Of a stretch of DNA of 43,814 nucleotides, positions 24,791 through 33,205 are shown one piece after another. The stretch spans positions 1 to 43,814 of the forward strand of contig DFVG01000001.1 in assembly GCA_002379985.1 (NCBI GenBank), read 5' to 3'. Under the pieces are notes generated by a model. The model made no database searches, was not told the DNA's origin, and saw only the letters and a program-made list of their open reading frames with translations. Origin of the DNA: Flavobacteriaceae bacterium UBA4166 (lineage in GTDB: Bacteria; Bacteroidota; Bacteroidia; Flavobacteriales; Flavobacteriaceae). The position numbers and the translations under genes are program-made. Position 1 is the stretch's first letter, and each line of letters begins with the position of its first letter.

Positions 24791-26154
24791 CAGAAAAAGG
24801 CAACATCCTATTATTGGTTCCAGACGGTACCGGAATTAAGAATTATCTGTATTCTCGAGTATTTCAAGATATCACCCAACCCATCGTACTCTTTCATAAT
24901 TTTGATGAGGAAACCTTGGCCTATATCAAACAACACGTTCCCATTGCTCGCGATATAACCATCCCAACCTATCACGAAAGCCTTAAAGAGCGGTGGTATC
25001 GCGAATTGATCCACGTAGCGCGTATCAAGTACAATGCACGGATCACTAAAAACTCAACCATTCTTAAGTTTTGGAAAAAGAAAAAAGGAGGGCTTAAAAA
25101 GAAATTGTTCTACGGTTCGGTAGCGCGGGCGTCTCGTTTGATTCGTTCGTATGAGAAGATTCGCAAGCTGGAAGAAAAATATCAAGCCTCGTTGCGGGCC
25201 AATCCATTTTATGACGAAGTAACTACCATATTGGAAAAAGAGCAGATATCTTCTGTTTTTTGTACCCACCAACGGGCGCTTAAAGCGCCAACCGTTTTTG
25301 CCGCAGCGCAAGATCTGGATATTAAAGCCACTACGGTGATCTATTCCTGGGATAATATTCCGAAAGCGCGACTCGCATTGCGTGCCGATCAATATTTAGT
25401 GTGGTCTGAACACATGAAAAAGGAGTTGCTCTATTTCTATCCCGAATTGTCTTCGGAAGCCATTCACGTCACCGGAACCCCGCAATTTGAGTTCTATTTC
25501 GATACCGAAAATGTCATGTCAAAAGAAGCACTTGCGGCACAATATGATCTTGACCCTAATAAAAAATGGATTTGCTTTTCGGGCGATGATGTGGGCACCT
25601 CGCCTCATGACCCTCAATACCTCCATGATATTGCTGAAGCGTTGCGTGTATCCGACCTGCAGAATGAGGTGCAGCTTATTTTTCGGCGTTGTCCGGTAGA
25701 CCTTTCCGGACGCTATGACGCGGTCGTAGCTAAATTTGAAAAGTTGATCGTTCCTATGCCGCCACTTTGGAATTTCAATAAGAAAGTATGGACCTCTGTA
25801 TACCCTACTTTTGACGATGTAACACTCTTAGTGAGTTTGGCAAAACACGCAGATGCCGTGATCAACGTAGGGTCTACCATGGCATTCGACTTCGGAATGT
25901 TTCAGAAACCCTGCATCTATATCAATTACGATGCAGTTGATGATCCCAGTTGGTCGACTAAAATCATTTATCAATACCAACACTTCCGAAGCATGCCTTC
26001 ACAAAAGGCTGTATATTGGATGCAGGACAAAAGAACGATAGCGGCGACCATTCAACAAGCGCTGAGTGCACCCAATACCGACATACAATCATGGTTTGAT
26101 GTGGTGGTGAATCACCCTCAAAAGGCTTCTGAGAACATTAAAAAACTGTTGTGA
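24784..26154 (+). CDS. Putative GT-B glycosyltransferase
   Basis: This protein of 456 residues has no signal peptide. It has a basic stretch at about 83-110 (KFWKKKKGGLKKK). The C-terminal half looks like a GT-B donor domain: VIYSWDNIPKARLALRAD, QYLVWSEHMKKELLYFYP, AIHVTGTPQFEFYFD and, near the end, ADAVINVGSTMAFDFGMFQK. This pattern recalls CDP-glycerol-transferase-like and related capsule glycosyltransferases, but I cannot name a CAZy family. Since the operon makes a CMP-sugar and no known sialyltransferase is visible, this gene is one candidate for that job. That is speculation. It overlaps the previous gene by 7 bases. Confidence 0.6.
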   Translation: MVTEKGNILLLVPDGTGIKNYLYSRVFQDITQPIVLFHNFDEETLAYIKQHVPIARDITIPTYHESLKERWYRELIHVARIKYNARITKNSTILKFWKKKKGGLKKKLFYGSVARASRLIRSYEKIRKLEEKYQASLRANPFYDEVTTILEKEQISSVFCTHQRALKAPTVFAAAQDLDIKATTVIYSWDNIPKARLALRADQYLVWSEHMKKELLYFYPELSSEAIHVTGTPQFEFYFDTENVMSKEALAAQYDLDPNKKWICFSGDDVGTSPHDPQYLHDIAEALRVSDLQNEVQLIFRRCPVDLSGRYDAVVAKFEKLIVPMPPLWNFNKKVWTSVYPTFDDVTLLVSLAKHADAVINVGSTMAFDFGMFQKPCIYINYDAVDDPSWSTKIIYQYQHFRSMPSQKAVYWMQDKRTIAATIQQALSAPNTDIQSWFDVVVNHPQKASENIKKLL

Positions 26155-27275
26155 TGCATATCGTCTTTATTTCACATGAGTATCCCTTATGGTCTCCCGG
26201 CGGGGTGGGGAGTTTTCTGCAAACCTTTGGTCGCGCTTTGGTGAAAGAAGGACATCAAGTGACCGTCGTGGGCGCAGGTATGGATGCTAAAGAAGTGATC
26301 TTGGAAGATAAAGGCGTGCAACTTATTCGCCTTCCGAAGAAAACAGGGTGGAAGCCTGCATTTTGGCATAATGCTAATGTGCTCAACCGAAAATTAAGGG
26401 TCTTGCAGGAACAGCATGGTATCGATATCATTGAATCCGCAGAACTGGGTTTGGCACTGCTATCGAAAAAGCATCCGGCGAAAAAGGTCATCCGACTTCA
26501 TGGAGGGCATCATTTCTTCGCCGAAGCAGAAAACAGAGGGATCGACAAAAAGAAGGGTTGGCTCGAAAGGCGATCGTTTGCCAAAGCCGATGGATTTATT
26601 GCAGTGTCCCAGTATGTAAAAGACCACACGGCCAAGTATCTCAGTTATCACAAGAAGCCGATTGCCATCATTCCGCATCCTATGGATACTGATATTTCCA
26701 TTCCGCAAGTAACTGTTCAAAAAGACCGGATACTCTTTGCGGGAACCATTTGTGAGAAAAAAGGCGTACGACAATTGTTGCAAGCTTTTTATTTGCTTCG
26801 GAAGGAGTTCCCCGAAAAAGAGTTGGATCTCTTCGGAAGGGATTGGTACTATCCCAATGGAGATTCCTACATAGAACGAATTCAGCAGGAAATACCCGCA
26901 TCTCATTTTGACAATGTGACGTTCCACGGAAGCATTCCGAAAGAAGACCTAATGGTTCGCTATGCCGAAGCTGCTTTTTGTGTGTTTCCTTCGCATATGG
27001 AAACCCAAGGCCTCGTAACATTGGAAGCCATGTTGATGGAAAAACCGGTAATCTTTACAAAATACGGGCCCGGGCCTGAAACGATCACCCATAAAGAAAA
27101 CGGACTCCTATGTGATGTGTACCAACCCGAGGCCATTGCAGCACAGATGCTATGGTGTATACACCATCCTGAAAAAGCAACGCAACTAGGAAAGGCCGCC
27201 CGGAAGCATATTCAAACACACTTCGATAAAAACCGTATTTTAGAGCAAAATATCGCGTTTTACCAAAGCCTTTAA
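26154..27275 (+). CDS. Family 4 glycosyltransferase
   Basis: This GT-B protein of 373 residues starts at ATG 26154, which overlaps the preceding stop (TGATG). It begins MHIVFISHEYPLWSPGGVGS, the usual GT4 glycine loop, followed by VTVVGAG and ADGFIAVSQYVKDHTAK. The donor domain shows ILFAGTICEKKGVRQLL, YAEAAFCVFPSHMETQGLV and TLEAMLMEKPVIFT, with the E-x7-E region. It is the first of three GT4 enzymes in a row. Linkage and sugars cannot be read from the sequence. Confidence 0.9.
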   Translation: MHIVFISHEYPLWSPGGVGSFLQTFGRALVKEGHQVTVVGAGMDAKEVILEDKGVQLIRLPKKTGWKPAFWHNANVLNRKLRVLQEQHGIDIIESAELGLALLSKKHPAKKVIRLHGGHHFFAEAENRGIDKKKGWLERRSFAKADGFIAVSQYVKDHTAKYLSYHKKPIAIIPHPMDTDISIPQVTVQKDRILFAGTICEKKGVRQLLQAFYLLRKEFPEKELDLFGRDWYYPNGDSYIERIQQEIPASHFDNVTFHGSIPKEDLMVRYAEAAFCVFPSHMETQGLVTLEAMLMEKPVIFTKYGPGPETITHKENGLLCDVYQPEAIAAQMLWCIHHPEKATQLGKAARKHIQTHFDKNRILEQNIAFYQSL

Positions 27276-27276
27276 C

Positions 27277-28389
27277 ATGACTTTCGCCATCATTACACAC
27301 ACCCCTCACTATTTGCAAGAGGAGAATGTTTGGGCATACGGTCCTTATGTTCGCGAGATGAACTTGTGGATTCGTCATGTAGACAAGGTGATCGTGGTCA
27401 CACCGGTAAATAAAGAAACTACTTCAAAGATCCATTCGGCGTATCAACATGCTCATTTAAAGATCTATCGAATTCCAAGACTGGGGTTTGTTACCCCATG
27501 GATGGCGTTCATGTCCATAGTATTGCTACCCTGGGTGGTTTTTCAGATGCTTCGGGCGATGGTCGAAGCGCAGCATATTCATTTACGGTGCCCAGGAACT
27601 ATCGGCTTGGTAGGCTGTGTCGTACAACTGCTATTTCCGTGGAAACAAAAAACAGCAAAATATGCGGGTAACTGGGACCCCAATGCGAAACAACCGTTTA
27701 GTTATCGATTGCAAAAGCGATTGCTTCAGCATACTGCGATCACTAAGAATATGAAGGTATTGGTGTATGGCGATTGGCCTTTGCAGACTAAGAATATTCA
27801 CCCTTTTTTTACGGCAACCTATTCCGAAGAAAAAATTCCCAAACATCTGGCAAAAGAGGTACAACAACCCGTGCAATGCATTTTTGTAGGGGCACTTACT
27901 CCTGGGAAACAACCGGGATACGTCTTAGCATTGGTAGCCGCGCTTCGTGATAAAGGTGTGGAGGCACACTTAGATATATATGGCGATGGTGTAGAACGAA
28001 CATATATGGAAGAATGGATAGCAACCCATGATGCCGAATGGGTCGTCTTGCATGGGAACCAAACTTCAGAAACCGTAGAGGAAGCATATAAGTCGGCGCA
28101 CTTTTTATTATTACCTTCCCGTTCTGAAGGCTGGCCGAAGGTAGTGGCAGAGGCTATGTTTTGGGGGTGTATTCCTGTGGCCTTAGGGGTGTCTTGTATT
28201 CCCTGGATGCTTGGAGAAGGGAATCGAGGAGTGTTGCTTTCCGGTGATATTGCAGCAGATGCATCGAAGTTACAAACGTTGATCGCTTCCAAAGAAACCT
28301 ATACTATGATGAGTGTTTCAGCCCAACGGTGGTCGCAGCAATATACGCTCGATGCTTTTGAAGCTGAAATAAAAAACTTTTTACAATGA
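27277..28389 (+). CDS. Family 4-like glycosyltransferase
   Basis: This GT-B protein of 370 residues begins MTFAIITHTPHYLQEENVWA. A hydrophobic stretch at about residues 71-92 (WMAFMSIVLLPWVVFQMLRAM) may be a membrane contact. The donor domain carries CIFVGALTPGKQPGYVLALV, DIYGDGVER and YKSAHFLLLPSRSEGWPKVV, followed by AEAMFWGCIPVALGVSCIPW. The N-terminal half differs from its GT4 neighbours. It starts one base after the previous stop and overlaps the next gene by four bases. Confidence 0.85.
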   Translation: MTFAIITHTPHYLQEENVWAYGPYVREMNLWIRHVDKVIVVTPVNKETTSKIHSAYQHAHLKIYRIPRLGFVTPWMAFMSIVLLPWVVFQMLRAMVEAQHIHLRCPGTIGLVGCVVQLLFPWKQKTAKYAGNWDPNAKQPFSYRLQKRLLQHTAITKNMKVLVYGDWPLQTKNIHPFFTATYSEEKIPKHLAKEVQQPVQCIFVGALTPGKQPGYVLALVAALRDKGVEAHLDIYGDGVERTYMEEWIATHDAEWVVLHGNQTSETVEEAYKSAHFLLLPSRSEGWPKVVAEAMFWGCIPVALGVSCIPWMLGEGNRGVLLSGDIAADASKLQTLIASKETYTMMSVSAQRWSQQYTLDAFEAEIKNFLQ

Positions 28390-29438
28390 GGGTGTTGCAA
28401 TTAATAGATTCGCTTGCACCTGGGGGAGCAGAACGCATGGCCGTTACCATAGCAAATTCGCTAAAACCCTATGTAGACAGGTCCTATTTGGTGACAACAA
28501 GAAAAGAGGGAGCGTTAAAGGCCTCGTTGGATCCGTGGGTAGGATATTTGTTTTTGAAGAAGGAACGGTCTCTGGATGTGAAGGCCTTGCGGAAACTCTA
28601 CACATTTGTTGCCAAAGAAAAGATCACTCATGTTCATGCGCATACTACTTCGTATTTTTTGGGAACGCAACTGAAGATACTGCGCCCTAACATACAACTC
28701 ATCTGGCACGAACATCATGGCAAACGAGCAGAAACAGAAGGAAAAGAACATCGGGTCCTTCGCTTTTGTTCTAGCCGCTTTCAAACGATTATCACCGTAA
28801 ACGAAGCCCTTGAAACTTGGTGTAAAGAACAGTTGCGATGTCCGCAGGTTACCTACTTGCCCAATTTTGTTTCGGATGAAAGTTTCACTTCAGAAAATAA
28901 TGAAAGACCTAAAAACATTATTTGTTTGGCCAATCTTCGAGCGCCGAAAAATCATTTGAATTTATTGCAGGCGTTTCAAAACATTGCTGCCGATTTTCCA
29001 GATTGGCAATTACTTTTAGTGGGGACCGACTATAGAGATCACTATTCCGAAGCGATTAAAAGCTTTATAGCGAAGCACGACTTACAATCACAGATCAACG
29101 TAATGGGACGTAGAGATGACGTCCAAGAATTGCTTCGTACTGCCGCTATTGGAGTTCTTTCCAGCGACCACGAAGGGCTGCCTATGGCGCTCTTGGAATA
29201 TGGTGCAGCGCGATTGGCGGTAGTGGCAACGGCGGTAGGACAATGTTCCAAAGTAATTAGTACCTTTGGCCATGTAGTGCCAAAGAACACACCGGATGCC
29301 TTGGCAATGGCCTTGCGTACTTTGATGAATGATCCTAGCGGTCTTCAAGAATATGCTTCCGCCTATCAAAAACACATTCAACAACAATATTCGGCTTCAG
29401 CAATTATGCCCCAATTGATGAAACAATATAGTTCCTAG
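28386..29438 (+). CDS. Family 4 glycosyltransferase
   Basis: This GT-B protein of 350 residues starts MRVLQLIDSLAPGGAERMAV, an exact GT4 opening. It shows ITHVHAHTTSYFLG and IWHEHHGKRAE in the acceptor half. The donor half has IICLANLRAPKNHLNLLQAF, VMGRRDDVQELLRTAAIGVL and SSDHEGLPMALLEYGAARLA, with the E-x7-E pattern. It overlaps the previous gene by ATGA and sits 4 bases before the polymerase-like gene. Confidence 0.92.
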   Translation: MRVLQLIDSLAPGGAERMAVTIANSLKPYVDRSYLVTTRKEGALKASLDPWVGYLFLKKERSLDVKALRKLYTFVAKEKITHVHAHTTSYFLGTQLKILRPNIQLIWHEHHGKRAETEGKEHRVLRFCSSRFQTIITVNEALETWCKEQLRCPQVTYLPNFVSDESFTSENNERPKNIICLANLRAPKNHLNLLQAFQNIAADFPDWQLLLVGTDYRDHYSEAIKSFIAKHDLQSQINVMGRRDDVQELLRTAAIGVLSSDHEGLPMALLEYGAARLAVVATAVGQCSKVISTFGHVVPKNTPDALAMALRTLMNDPSGLQEYASAYQKHIQQQYSASAIMPQLMKQYSS

Positions 29439-29442
29439 TAGG

Positions 29443-30825
29443 ATGAAAGCAGTCACCAACATATCGTATGTACAATTGCTGTTACTTCACCTTGGGATGG
29501 CAATGACGATCTACGTGTCGGAGGCGACCTCAAAGTTCTTCTTGTTTGGAGCAGTACTATTCTTTCTATATCTTATTGTTACCAAACAAAACAGAAATGA
29601 TGAGGTGCTCCTAGCCGCAGCATATGTCACAGGTTTTGAGGTGTTTTCCAGAATGACCGGCGGTGCCATCAGTTATGAGTTTGCAAAGTATTCCGTCATC
29701 GGTTTTTTGACTTTAGGCATGTTCTACAAAGGGTTCAATCGTAAAAGTTGGGCATATATCTTCTTTATCATTTTTCTAATTCCAGGGATTCTCTTTTCAG
29801 CGATGAATTTGAATTATGAAACGAGCATGGTGAAAGCCATTGCCTTTAACCTGAGCGGTCCAATAAGTTTAGCGATCTGTGCTTTATACTGCTATAATCG
29901 AAGAATGCCGATGAAACGACTACAAAAGATCTTGTTGGCGGCATTACTTCCTATTGTGGCCATGGCTGCGTATCTATATGTCTACACACCTAACATCCGG
30001 GATGTGCTCACCGGAACACAATCTAATTTTGAAGCTTCCGGAGGATTTGGTCCAAATCAGGTGTCTACCATCTTGGGCCTAGGAATGTTTATTTTGTTGA
30101 GTCGGTTGTTCTTAATCAAAGATCGAATCATAAACATCATTGATGTATTGCTTTTAATATTTGTGAGTTATCGCGGTATCGTGACCTTTTCACGAGGAGG
30201 TGTGATCACTGCGGGGGTATGCTCTTTAGTGTTTTTGGCAATACTGTATTGGCGATCCGGAGTGCAACAAAAAGTAGTGATGTTGCCAAAGCTTATTGCC
30301 ATTGCCCTAGTATTTATGGCAACATGGGCCTTTACATCATTCAATACTTCGGGAATGATCGATAAACGTTATGCGAATCAGGATGCCGCGGGGCGTCAAA
30401 AAGAGGATTTGTCGACCGGCCGGTTAGAATTGATTAATTCTGAATTAGAAGCCTTCTATGATTATCCCCTTACAGGCATTGGGGTAGGGAAGATCAGGGA
30501 ATATCGACAGGCACAATCAGGACGATTATCGAATTCCCATAACGAGATCACTAGAATGTTCTCAGAACACGGACTCTTTGGAATGCTTGGTCTCTTTATT
30601 CTTATCTTTACTCCTTTGATATTTCGGATATACAATCGAAGCAATGTGTACCTTTTCGCCTTTATGGCATTCTGGTTCTTAACCATTAACCACTCGTCTA
30701 TGCGTATTGCTGCCCCCGCATTTATCTACGGGCTTTGTTTACTATCTTTGGTACGTGAAAAAAGGAAAACTCCTCTACATCGGAAACAAGCTAGCCCGCA
30801 AAGGAATTACGGTTACTTCCATTGA
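29443..30825 (+). CDS. O-antigen polymerase/ligase family protein (Wzy_C)
   Basis: This polytopic protein of 460 residues has about ten to twelve membrane segments, for example FFLFGAVLFFLYLIV, WAYIFFIIFLIPGILFSAM and LAILYW. A large outside loop after residue ~300 contains DLSTGRLELINSELEAF, YPLTGIGVGKIREYR and SNSHNEITRMFSEHGLFGML. The GIGxG and SHNxxxxxxxExGxxG signs mark the Wzy_C (O-antigen ligase / polymerase) domain. In this operon it most likely polymerises lipid-linked repeat units at the periplasmic face, but WaaL-type ligase activity is also possible. Its 3' end overlaps the next gene by about 71 bases. Confidence 0.85.
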   Translation: MKAVTNISYVQLLLLHLGMAMTIYVSEATSKFFLFGAVLFFLYLIVTKQNRNDEVLLAAAYVTGFEVFSRMTGGAISYEFAKYSVIGFLTLGMFYKGFNRKSWAYIFFIIFLIPGILFSAMNLNYETSMVKAIAFNLSGPISLAICALYCYNRRMPMKRLQKILLAALLPIVAMAAYLYVYTPNIRDVLTGTQSNFEASGGFGPNQVSTILGLGMFILLSRLFLIKDRIINIIDVLLLIFVSYRGIVTFSRGGVITAGVCSLVFLAILYWRSGVQQKVVMLPKLIAIALVFMATWAFTSFNTSGMIDKRYANQDAAGRQKEDLSTGRLELINSELEAFYDYPLTGIGVGKIREYRQAQSGRLSNSHNEITRMFSEHGLFGMLGLFILIFTPLIFRIYNRSNVYLFAFMAFWFLTINHSSMRIAAPAFIYGLCLLSLVREKRKTPLHRKQASPQRNYGYFH

Positions 30826-31774
30826 GACTTTGGGTAGTTTCCTATCGGAAGAGGGATACGATGTAATTACCGCATCTTCCAAAAAAAATAAATTTCTCAG
30901 ACTTGTAGAGATGCTTCTCGCAGTTCTTGTACATGGCAAGACTGTGAAGGTTGTTCTTATTGATACTTACAGTACTCAAAATTTCTATTTTGCCGTAGCC
31001 GTGGCTAATGTATGCCGACTCCTACGAGTTCCCTATATTCCGATACTTCGCGGTGGTGACTTACCAAACCGTCTTCAACGTAGTGAACGTCATTGTCGGC
31101 GTTTGTTTCATGGAGCCAAAGTAAATGTAGCTCCTTCTGCTTATCTTTTGGATGCCTTTCAGAAAGAGGGATACAGCAATGTTGTATACATCCCGAATAC
31201 GATCCAATTAGAAAACTATCCCTTCAAATTGCGACCCCAATTGCGACCTCGTTTGTTGTGGGTACGTTCCTTTGCTGAGATCTACAACCCTATGTTGGCG
31301 TTGCGTATTGTTAAATCTCTTCGGAATAAAGGAATTGAAAGCACGCTATGTATGATTGGGCCTGATAAGGACGGCAGTATGAAAGCGTGTAAAGAAGTTG
31401 CAAGTGCTGAAGGATTAGCAGTTACCTTCACGGGTAAACTCTCAAAAAAAGCGTGGACCGAAAGGGCCGCTCACTACGATATCTTTATGAATACAACCAA
31501 CTTCGATAACACACCGGTGAGTGTTATTGAAGCCATGGCCTTGGGGCTCCCCGTGATATCTACCGATGTTGGTGGGGTACCGTACTTGATTGAAACAGGT
31601 ACAACCGGTATCCTCACGCCTCCTAACGATGTGGATGCCTTTACCAACGCCATAGAAACATTGCTCCAAAAATCTGAAAAAGCGACCGCGATGGCAACCG
31701 CAGCTCGTGCTCAAGTGGCAGAATACGATTGGGAGGTGGTTAAAGAAAAATGGTTTCCGTTATTCGATGAATAA
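30755..31774 (+). CDS. Family 4 glycosyltransferase
   Basis: This GT-B protein has 339 residues when started at GTG 30755, where the sequence reads VKKGKLLYIGNKLARKGITV, a usual GT4 opening. The frame is open to 30707, but those codons lie deeper in the polymerase gene and do not look like a GT4 N-terminus. The donor domain shows LLWVRSFAEIYNPMLALRIV, MIGPDKDGSMKA and FMNTTNFDNTPVSVIEAMAL, followed by GLPVISTDVGGVPYLI. It is the last GT4 of the operon; a 28-base gap with a weak promoter-like box follows. Confidence 0.88.
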   Translation: MKKGKLLYIGNKLARKGITVTSIETLGSFLSEEGYDVITASSKKNKFLRLVEMLLAVLVHGKTVKVVLIDTYSTQNFYFAVAVANVCRLLRVPYIPILRGGDLPNRLQRSERHCRRLFHGAKVNVAPSAYLLDAFQKEGYSNVVYIPNTIQLENYPFKLRPQLRPRLLWVRSFAEIYNPMLALRIVKSLRNKGIESTLCMIGPDKDGSMKACKEVASAEGLAVTFTGKLSKKAWTERAAHYDIFMNTTNFDNTPVSVIEAMALGLPVISTDVGGVPYLIETGTTGILTPPNDVDAFTNAIETLLQKSEKATAMATAARAQVAEYDWEVVKEKWFPLFDE

Positions 31775-31778
31775 ATAG

Positions 31779-31786
31779 TACTTTAG
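31779..31786 (+). promoter_or_regulatory. Weak Bacteroidota -7-like element (TACTTTAG)
   Basis: TACTTTAG is TAnnTTTG with one mismatch, located 17 bases before the ATG at 31803 in a 28-base gap. It could give the priming transferase its own promoter inside the operon. No -33 element is clear. Confidence 0.3.
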
Positions 31787-31802
31787 CGATAGAAACTAAC
31801 CT

Positions 31803-33200
31803 ATGGCACAAGCGTCCAATATTCATTTTGAAATATCGGAACGAAAAGTCTTACTCCGTGTATTCGATATCGCTAGTGTGCTTTCTTTGCTGTATGCGGT
31901 AGGACTTATTTTTGACTTTGATTACTTTAAGATCAATTCAGAGCACTGGGTTTGGTCTATAGTTCTTGCCGTCTATCTCTCTATTTTTGCTACGATCTTT
32001 GAACTTTACAACTTACCGAAGGCCAGTAAGTTTGAAGTCATGGTGCAGAATATCATATTGACGTCTTCGGTCACTGTGTTGTTCTACTTATTAACACCCT
32101 TCTTTACGCCAACCCTTCCGGAGAACCGACTCCAGATCGTGTATTTTTACATCGCCATGAACCTGGCGCTATTCTCGTGGCGCTATGCATATATTGCCCT
32201 CATTGCGGCTCCCAGATTTAATAAGCGTGTGCTGCTTATTTGTAACGTGGCAGACATACAAAACATTCTTTTTTCACTACATCGTTCAGACCCTAATTAC
32301 AAAGTGATTGGGTATATCAACACCGGCGCTCGAGAAGTTCCGGAAACAGAACTCACAGAAGATGTGTTGGAATTTTCAGCGGAAAACGTGGAAGCCACCA
32401 TTACCGATCACGCCATTTCAGAAATTGTAGTGGCGAGTCCGCAATCTCAAGGGATCACCGTTTCCCTTTCCAATCAATTGATCAATTTATTGGAGAAAGG
32501 CTGCGCCATTCGAGAATATACCCAAGTGTATGAGGAGATTACACAACGAGTGCCAGTGCAGCATGTAGATAAAGACTTCTACCGTTATTTTCCGTTTAGC
32601 CGAAGCAACCAAAACAAGTTATATCTATTCTTTCACCGAATTTTAGACCTAGTATTATCGGTTGTGGGTTTGGCCTTCGGAATCCTTATTTCTCCTATTA
32701 TCCTCATCGGAAATCTCTTCGGAAACCGCGGACCGCTATTCTACACACAAACAAGAGTAGGGCGTAACGGGAAACATTTTAAAATTTATAAGCTGAGGAC
32801 CATGGTGGTAGATGCCGAAAAGCAAGGTGCGCAATACGCTACGTTGAAGGATACGCGAATCACCAAATTTGGTCGCTTTTTACGTCGAAGCAGGTTTGAT
32901 GAGATTCCGCAATTCATCAACGTGATCAAAGGAGACATGAGTGTTATTGGGCCGCGCCCAGAACGTCCTGTGTTTGTGGCGAAGCTGGCGGAAGAAATCC
33001 CTTTCTACGAAGTGCGTCACGTTGTTAAGCCCGGCGTAACGGGTTGGGCGCAGGTAAATGCAAAATATGGTGTTTCCGCAGAAGATGCGTTGGAAAAGCT
33101 TCAGCTAGACCTGTATTACATTAAAAAACGAAGCTTATTTCTAGATATTAGCATTGTCATCAAAACGCTCAGTACCATTATTTTCTTCCGAGGACAATAA
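31803..33200 (+). CDS. Polyprenyl-phosphate glycosyl-1-phosphate transferase (WcaJ-like)
   Basis: This membrane enzyme of 465 residues moves a sugar-1-phosphate to undecaprenyl phosphate and so starts the repeat unit. The N-terminal part has four or five membrane segments and a Rossmann-like middle domain (VLLICNVADIQNILFSL). The catalytic Bac_transf domain begins near residue 276 with FHRILDLVLSVVGLAFGILI. It contains FYTQTRVGRNGKHFKIYKLR, the catalytic Asp-Glu in RRSRFDEIPQF, and NVIKGDMSVIGPRPERP. The C-terminus has KPGVTGWAQVN. The length and domain order are those of WcaJ-type enzymes. It closes the operon. The first sugar could be glucose, galactose or another hexose. Confidence 0.93.
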   Translation: MAQASNIHFEISERKVLLRVFDIASVLSLLYAVGLIFDFDYFKINSEHWVWSIVLAVYLSIFATIFELYNLPKASKFEVMVQNIILTSSVTVLFYLLTPFFTPTLPENRLQIVYFYIAMNLALFSWRYAYIALIAAPRFNKRVLLICNVADIQNILFSLHRSDPNYKVIGYINTGAREVPETELTEDVLEFSAENVEATITDHAISEIVVASPQSQGITVSLSNQLINLLEKGCAIREYTQVYEEITQRVPVQHVDKDFYRYFPFSRSNQNKLYLFFHRILDLVLSVVGLAFGILISPIILIGNLFGNRGPLFYTQTRVGRNGKHFKIYKLRTMVVDAEKQGAQYATLKDTRITKFGRFLRRSRFDEIPQFINVIKGDMSVIGPRPERPVFVAKLAEEIPFYEVRHVVKPGVTGWAQVNAKYGVSAEDALEKLQLDLYYIKKRSLFLDISIVIKTLSTIIFFRGQ

Positions 33201-33205
33201 GTTCA

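Noticed and set aside
26460..26927. Minus-strand open frame of 155 codons inside a GT4 gene
   Set aside because: It is antisense to a clear GT4 coding sequence, with no motif or start signal of its own.
30707..30754. Longer start for the last GT4 gene
   Set aside because: These codons lie deep in the polymerase gene and do not resemble a GT4 N-terminus; GTG 30755 precedes the conserved strand.
29443..30825. Reading this membrane protein as the Wzx flippase
   Set aside because: The SHNEITRMFSEHG and GIGVG signs place it in the Wzy_C polymerase/ligase family; no MATE/Wzx-type protein is visible in the window.
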